Assembly: GCA_031841125.1 (NCBI GenBank)
Contig: CM063108.1
Coordinates: 67,180,344 to 67,244,343, forward strand
Reading direction: 5' to 3'
From: Acanthococcus lagerstroemiae
Lineage: Eukaryota > Arthropoda > Insecta > Hemiptera > Eriococcidae
DNA: 64,000 bases
Positions 57,404-64,000 of this stretch are shown here, one piece after another; position 1 is the stretch's first letter; every line of letters begins with the position of its first letter. The position numbers and the translations under genes were made by a program. Below the pieces are notes generated by a model. The model saw only the letters and a list, made by a program, of their open reading frames with translations. It was not told where the DNA came from and did not search any database.

Positions 57404-58262
57404 AGACATTCGAGAATACTCGTTTAAGTACCGACATCAAATTTTGATTCAATTTTACTTGCTTCATTGGTTATTTTTTGCGTGGCAATCGATAGCACAA
57501 TTTTCTATGTTGTAGTATGGCCGGTTAATGAACAATGTCATGAGAATCGTGCCTTTTATTATGAAAGAATTCAATTCGGCATAAGTAACATGAGATTTAA
57601 CTGAGAGATACGTGGATCAATTCCAAAACTAAATTTATCTCAACAGACTTCTGTAGGCCTACAACTGGGAGAGAGGTTATCATCGAGATCTAGGCAGTAG
57701 CTAGCCTAAAATTCTTGAATAGAAAATTCTTTGAAGAAAAATGAAAACTTTTTGAACTCCATAAAAAAGACTTATTGTGAATGTTTTGTAACTGCCCCAA
57801 AAATATCTTAATGGAGAAAGGAGGTTAAAAAAAACACGTTCTCATTACTGTACTCCAACACAGCATCATGGGCAAAAACGCGAAAATCCCGAACTGTTTT
57901 TCAGTTTCATCGAGCTCAGCATGGGAAACCATCCCGGACCATTTTCTAATTACCGCATCTATCAATTTCTGAAAATTTCTTTCTTTCTTGTTACAAGCAT
58001 CCTCCCCCTCCTCTTTGATAGTGTACAAATAACATTGCATTTTGGACGTTTTGTTCATTTTAGACCAACAAACAGGACGATGGGCTGACAGAGTAACAAG
58101 CTGAAACTAGGAGCTGAAGCTGAAACAGAGGGCCGAAAAGGGCGAATGGGTTGGTCGGTGAATTTTACTAGTTTTGACTTTTGTTTTTGAAATTGTGGCA
58201 CTATGGAGAGGGGAGAGAAAACATTTTTATTCATGCATACCGAATACTTGTCCTGCCACCCT

Positions 58263-58401
58263 CTGGAGAAGTTGGTACGATGATAAGCAGCCTAAAAACA
58301 CAGAATATGGAGGTGGAAACTCTATGAGAAACAATTACAAGAATAATTAAGGAAAGTAGAAGGAAAACTACTAAAATAGTAAGAACAAAGGAGAAGGAAG
58401 T
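58263..58401 (+). pseudogene. LINE fragment L6 (linker start only)
   Basis: GAGAAGTTGGTACGATGATAA...ATGAGAAACAATTAC...AAGGAAAACTACTAAA...GGAGAAGGAAGTA is about 80% identical to the start of L5 (54543-54685). It is cut off at 58401. Confidence 0.7.
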
Positions 58402-61400
58402 ACGTTTTTTGGGGCTGAATTCGCTTTTTGATGTTATTTTAACTTCGGGTTCAAAACGGTAGTAGCATTTCAGGAAGGAAGAAATCACTCTCAGTTGTTT
58501 TGGATTTCCGATTTCGGTTATCAGACAAGGCCTTCCCACCCCACAACCATATCAAAGTGTCTACAGACTCTTCAAATTTTTTTTCTTGACTTTTACCGGA
58601 CCTCCTTTTTTGTATTTGAAGAATCCACGCACAGAAGTCTTCGAGTTATTTTAAATTTCAAATATAAAGTCCGGAATATAAATTTAAGGACTCGCTACTG
58701 AATGTTATGGGATTTCCTACAGAATCTTCCATGGTATGGTAATTTACTGAGTTTTTCCTAACCTTTCAGTAAATTACTTGAAATTCCCACACGATTTCCT
58801 AACTTCCTGACCTACTTTCAAAACTTCTGACTTTTCCTGACTCTCTGACCTTGTAGACACCTCATATATCTACGCACAACTTAAATCTAAAATACTTTGC
58901 CCTAATAAAAGAACCAGTATTGTCAGCTTACGGAGGACAGACGTTCGAACTATATTTTACACTAACTACATGGTTTTCTTTCTAATTACGCTTTTTATGG
59001 TCAGAAAACAATCCTCCTCCCCCTACTTTTATCTTCTGTTGCAGACTGTACATTAAGTACTGCGAATTTTACAATGTTACTTATAACCAAATAAATATAA
59101 AAGGAACCCCATAGCAAATAAGTTAATGTTTCAATAGTCAGGGAACGCGGGATGGCCTCTTTAAGAAATCTAAAACAGATATTCACTTTTGATACCTGAA
59201 ACTCTTCTGTTATTTAATACTCAATAAAGCTGTGTCAACTTTGAATGGAAAGGAGTAAACATTTCGTAAAACTTACGGCGATCGAGTGACATAAAGCAGA
59301 AAGGATGATGCATTATATTAAAATTAAAAAAAAAAATGATGAAATGCCTGTCAAACCAAGATTGAAATAAATATGATTTTTTTCGTTAATATTCAAGGAT
59401 CGGTCTGTACGTACTTGATAACAACGGTCTGTTAATTTTAAGCAACCAAGGTGATGACAGGCATGTGGAACGATCTTCACTGCATCGCCAATAAAAGTAA
59501 ATTAAACTTCTCGGTAACATTTGAGAGAAACCAATACTCTCGAAATACTCGTTCATGTTTGTTCGGAAATGTACATTCTACTGGTTCCAACCCATGACAT
59601 CGTTTTTAAGTCGTTATTGGAAGAATTTATGTATGAGAGAACAGTTTAAACTCGAATTAAAAGAGCTTTGTACGCTAATAAGAAATTCCTCTGCGATGCT
59701 ATTCCACTGATCCGAAATTACAACCGTTAATTAAAAATAAATACTGCAGGTACAAACTCGTCGACATAATGTAAAAATACCATCGAGAAACCGAACCTTT
59801 TTTTAGAAAAAGTAATCTTCATTATTAGGGTGTCTTTAATTCGAAAAATTTTCGAATTTGATCCGGACATCACCCAAACTTTCCCAACACAATTGTTTCG
59901 GAATTTTTTTCCTAATGCTGAGGGCTTAAAGTTTAACGTGAGATTTATGAGAAGATTTTTCGGAAAAAGCTTAATTGCCTGAAAACACCATTACCGAATA
60001 TGATAAATTTCTAAGAACAGAGAAAATTCTAAACATTAATTTTCATTAAAAAAAATTAGGCCCAGGTAAATTTAGAATTGGATTTTCAGTAGGGTTTTCT
60101 AAACCGAGGCCTCAAACAACTCAATTTTGAAGAGACACGTTTTGCATAAGCTGGCGGCATTTTAAAGAAATCTATCTGATTGATTGCACTAATTTCCAGC
60201 ATGCACTTCTCATGCTTCTCTAAACTACTGTTCAAAGTCACAAGAATTTATTGGAAAAAACAAATTGTTATTGAAAAAAACTTTTATCAGAGATTCAAAA
60301 TCAGATTCAGTCACCATGAAGACCTGAACTAGAAACACTCCTTTTTTTCTGGAAATGTAGTTTTTTAATTTATGAATTTCTTATCCAAAAAGAAGTTTTC
60401 TCATAACTTGACTGAAATCGTACATGGAAATATTATTGTAACACAGTATCTTTATAAAATCTTGCACTCAATTTTAAAAATACCACAGAAATTATTTAGT
60501 TTCAAGCCTGGGAATGGCTTTTATTCAATTTTGTTAGAATTTTATTCGCTTTCAAGACTTGTCTGTGGTAACTGTTTCATCTCTATCAACAAGTAGCCCA
60601 GTCGAATTAGGTTTAAACCTGGACATAATTTTAACAGAAATTTTTGTTTTGAATCTTATTCAGAATCATGCCTATTCTAATGGACAGCACCGCTCATACT
60701 GGGCAGCACCAAAAATTTGTAGGGTACCTGCAAAAAAATTGAGTAGTTTCAAAACACAACGGTTCATATTACGTTTAAAAATTTATTTATTCAAAAAATT
60801 GACTAAAAACTAATAACGAAAACTAAAGTATGAAATTTGAAATTAAATAATCAAAGTGAAAGTTAAACTTGTACAGGACGAATTATTCATCCTGAACTCC
60901 CTAACCGATTCGAATCGTTCACCTGTAGTAACATTAACTCAAATTTTTTGAGGGGAGAAATTTTTTTGATCGTGGGAAGTTATTAAAAAAAATTTTGCGT
61001 CAAAAGTATCACATGCTTGAAATTGGATGGTATTTTTTGGGGGAGGGGGTAGAAACAAAGGGATATTGTGATAAAATCAGCAATCTTCTGATTAGGGCAG
61101 CTCCAAAAAAACTTTTCTCAACCGTTTTCGCCAATTACGGTAAAAAGCTCCCTAAAATTAGTTTTTCATTTTCTGCTCAAAAACTAAGTTTTCTCAGGGC
61201 GGTTGAAAGCGGCTTCTCTTTTGTACAAATAAGGTGTATTCTGAATAATATTAAAAAATATTAATGGAGATCATGTTTGAATTCCGCCTTTCATTTGTAC
61301 TCTAATTTGAGTAGCCTGAGAAATCTGCCCACAAAATTGGTAAATTTTGAGTCACCTCGCTTGAAGGTTTAACTGTGTAGCGGAATAAAATTATCAAAAA

Positions 61401-61439
61401 ACGAGTTCAGAGAAATTAGAAGCCCAGATATTCGTACAG

Positions 61440-62230
61440 TGATTCATGAAAATGTTGATCCTCCACCCGTACCCTCTGAATAACTATCCCAATTTTTAAT
61501 TGGGAATCAAAAATGATCAAAAATGAACTCAGAGACCATAAAAACTTAAGAAACCATAATCATACTGTAATTTTCGACAATTTTGAACCTTCAGAATCCC
61601 AACTCCTTCGCAGGGAATGCCCCTGTTTTCATCTTGCAGTGAAAAATAATATCAAAAATAAATTCAACGACTTTAAAAGCTGACGAGATGAAACGCATGT
61701 ACAAAATGTTGACTGTTTATTTCCTCTCAATACAGTAAGTGTTCTCATTTTGAACCAGCAGTACACATCAAAAGTGAATGCCAGGCCAAAAACGACACCC
61801 ATACTACAATATTGTTAACAATTTTGAATTTTTACAACCTCCCTAACGCTTCCTGCGTGTATACCTCAATTTTCATCTTGCAATGGAAATAATAGTAAAA
61901 AAGAATTCAGCGACCCTAAGAATCTGACAAACGGCATCCATATTCCAATTGACAGTTTTGGCGCTTTACGCTCCCCTTCCTTAGTAAGTGTTCACTTTTA
62001 GACTTGCTGTGTCAATAAAATAAATAATTAATTTAGTGACCAGAAACAATACATATATTCTACTTGTTGACAATGTCTACCTTTTGTACCCTAATTCCTC
62101 CTTCTCAATGAGTGCCTCAGTTTTCACGTTAGGGTCGAACTAATATCAAAAGTGAATTTTCGGTAACCTCGAAAACCATACAATGCATATTTCGACTTTA
62201 AAGTTTCAATTAATGAAAGCTGGAAAAATT
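61440..62230. repeat. Degenerate ~125-bp tandem repeat before distal exon 3
   Basis: About six units containing TTTTCATCTTGCA(G/A)TG(A/G)AAA, AATA(A)TATCAAAAATGAATTC-like words, AGCGACC(C)TAAGAA, GCATCCATATTCCAATTG and GTTGACAATTTTGAA, followed by CCTCC...TTCCT(T)AGTAAGTG. Examples of the CATCTTGCA phrase are near 61632 and 61877. It sits about 1 kb upstream of the distal exon 3. Confidence 0.65.
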
Positions 62231-63294
62231 GCATGCGAAAAGTCCGGAAATAACCCAAATAAACAGAATTTTAAGGCGGGGGCAAGAGGACGGGAATGTA
62301 GTGAAGAAGCTATTTCAAGGGTGTTTAGCCTCTTTTCTGCTCGTAAAAGCTAGTAAAAAAAGAAAAATGTTCAAGATTTTACATTTCTGCTAATAAGACC
62401 TGTATTAATGCACAGTCCCGTGAAGGACTATTTTGACCTCGCACTCCCATTTTGTGGTTAGGTTGGAGCAAGCAGACATTATGCAGTATCATTTTGTCGG
62501 AAATTTTAAAAAGCACACGTTATCACTGGGGAATTTTTATACGAAATTTGTTATCCTCAGCCCCATGTCTCTCCTACTGGTATCACGTAGTATTCCATCG
62601 GAACGACGGGAGGGGGTGGAGGATGATCTTCCCTGGTTGCGGGGTCATCATCCAACAACATCATTAGAACGGTTAATGTTGACTTCAACTAAGTTTCGAA
62701 GAATATACAAAACCCTGATTTGGGTTGGATGCTTTACATCACAGGTGAAGAGGAAGCAAGCACTCGATTGGTGAGTACTTCTTCTCCCCTTATTCAGAAA
62801 GGCATTCTGAATAAAATTCCAAAAGAACAAATCTTTTGTAACAATTAGGTCAAGGTTCGGCCTTTTTTGGTATAATTCAACTGTACTTTAGCTTAAAAAC
62901 GAATGTTTATAGACGGTAGCCTTGTAGGTAAAATGTCTCTCTTTAAATAAAAAAAATAAAAAATATAGAAGTAAGTGTTATCTGAAAAATTTCTGTAAGT
63001 CTTGCGATGAATTTCAAGGTTTTTGAATTCTAACGTTACCGACATATGATAATCGAAACAAATTTCGAAAATAAAATTATGGACCCCTTGGTAAGTATGT
63101 AGGATGAGGATTCTAACTGAAACTCTTTCACTGTGACGCAATTTTTGATCATCTTACTGCTGAGAGAAGAGTCTTTGCAAGAGCACATTTCCTTAAATAG
63201 AAAGAACTTTTTAAAGACGCGTTCAAAGACGTGCAATTATGGTGGAACCAGTAACCTGGTATAGAGTTATAATGCTATGTATTCCTTCGAATAG
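62231..63294. other. Intron just upstream of distal exon 3, nothing seen
   Basis: No element or conserved coding sequence recognised. Frames at 62433-62774 have no family signature. Confidence 0.4.
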
Positions 63295-63339
63295 GACGAG
63301 AAGAATCAAATTTTGATTTCGAACTTGTGGCTCACTTTG
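63295..63339 (+). CDS. nAChR alpha subunit exon 3, distal version
   Basis: The exon is 45 bp, preceded by CCTTCGAATAG and followed by GTAAGT, and encodes DEKNQILISNLWLTL. Against the proximal version it keeps DEKNQIL, Asn10, Trp12 and Leu13/15 and changes four residues (T8I, T9S, A11L, N14T). 34 of 45 bases are identical and several differences are synonymous, so it is under coding constraint. Its ISNLWL resembles, from memory, the exon-3 form of Drosophila alpha6. Known in the family: insect alpha6 genes use exons 3a and 3b in a mutually exclusive way. Which is included is presumably set by intronic signals in the 13.8 kb between them. Confidence 0.94.
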
Positions 63340-64000
63340 GTAAGTCGCACGTTGTTTTGCTTCCCTAGTAGTGCATCCGTATATAGCACCGCTTTTTTAC
63401 AGTATTGTATTGTTACTTTATTTCCGATTACTGTACTCGATATTTGTATAAAGAATGTGTAGATGCAGTTGGAAATATTTACTATAATTACGAACGTCTC
63501 TCTTTTAGTCTACCAGCTTGGATTGACGTTTGATAGATACTTTTCGTAGTTACAGAGATATAACTTTCTTCTTTAGATAGTTTATTAGATGCCAGAGAAT
63601 AGGCGAATTCGAGAGAATTCAGTCTCACCATCCGAGATCAGCTGTGCTAAAAGGAAGCTACTCGAACTAAATGAAACTTGATTAGAACTTGCAACTAGGA
63701 TAGCCTTTATCTAACTTTTGCGATCCGGGCGTCAAAATATAAAAGACGTGAAACACTTCTACTCGAACGAATTTCCTGATAAACGGAAAATTGGCCTTGC
63801 CACGAGTTTACCATGTTTCGGCCAAACCTGTTATCGAGAAAAATGAAGAGTCACCGGGCTTTCGCTCCAGAAAGTACATTCATTAGTATAATGAGACGCT
63901 AATGCACGTAAAAAGAGGAACCGAATCGATAATCCGGCATAAAAATGCCGGAATTCCGCATAAATTATACCAACTGGCTTCCGTATCTCTGCGGGACTAT
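63340..64000 (+). other. Start of the intron after distal exon 3
   Basis: Begins GTAAGTCGCACG. No exon 4 (expected to open with Glu/Ser-Trp and a conserved LRWN segment) is found before the window ends. Confidence 0.7.

Larger units (their letters stand above)
49496..63294 (+). other. Receptor intron between the two exon 3 versions (13.8 kb)
   Basis: Spans from the GTAAGT of the proximal exon 3 to the AATAG of the distal one. It holds a TATCGATA cluster (50257-50310), an inverted repeat (50753-50819), a LINE interrupted by a foldback element (54543-57403), another LINE piece (58263-58401) and a long repeat (61440-62230). Segments 51000-54500 and 58400-61400 show no gene or clear element. Confidence 0.8.

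Noticed and set aside
1..64000. CRISPR array or bacterial operons
   Set aside because: No regularly spaced identical repeats with unique spacers, and no prokaryotic gene organisation; the DNA is eukaryotic with introns and transposons.

Overview
The window looks like AT-rich, transposon-laden, non-coding DNA of an insect (or at least an arthropod). Almost all long open frames are chance frames or decayed transposons. The only host coding sequence I can support is three short exons on the + strand of a nicotinic acetylcholine receptor (nAChR) alpha subunit of the insect alpha5/6/7 (vertebrate alpha7-like) group. They are a 140-bp exon 2 (41150-41289) and two alternative 45-bp versions of exon 3 (49451-49495 and 63295-63339), each with canonical AG and GTAAG splice borders. 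A duplicated exon 3 is characteristic of insect alpha6, so nAChR alpha6 is the best call. Exon 1 (signal peptide) was not found, and exon 4 onward must lie beyond 64000. The insect order cannot be read from this sequence.

Layout. 1-11 kb: no genes; two copies of a 4-bp-TSD MITE, a 221-bp tandem duplication and degenerate repeats. 11.1-14.5 kb: a decayed non-LTR retrotransposon (endonuclease plus reverse transcriptase) and a piece of another. 16.0-17.6 kb: a foldback element with ~0.6-kb inverted arms. 18.5-22.1 kb: tandem duplications, T-rich repeats and a perfect palindrome. 23.8-24.6 kb: a broken MULE-type transposase. 24.6-27.9 kb: a nest made of a LINE fragment split by a 1.6-kb Helitron and then abutted by a second foldback copy. 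28-33 kb: three more MITEs and a hAT-like MITE. 33.8-34.9 kb: a GC/CpG-rich island, possibly a promoter region. 35.3-40.8 kb: a small TIR element, two tRNA-derived SINE copies, LINE remnants on the - strand and a minisatellite.

41.1-64 kb is the receptor gene and its introns. Intron 2 (41290-49450) carries satellite-like blocks, a 395-bp TIR element and a 2.8-kb Transib-like element with 5-bp target duplication and RSS-like ends. The 13.8 kb between the two exon 3 versions holds a cluster of TATCGATA sites, a LINE interrupted by a third foldback element, and a ~125-bp-period repeat ending about 1 kb before the distal exon 3.

The receptor exons work together: exon 2 gives the start of the mature extracellular domain and splices in frame to either exon 3, which swaps residues around the loop-D tryptophan of the ligand-binding face. 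Everything else is mobile DNA in different stages of decay, with several clear insertion-into-insertion events that date the elements relative to each other.
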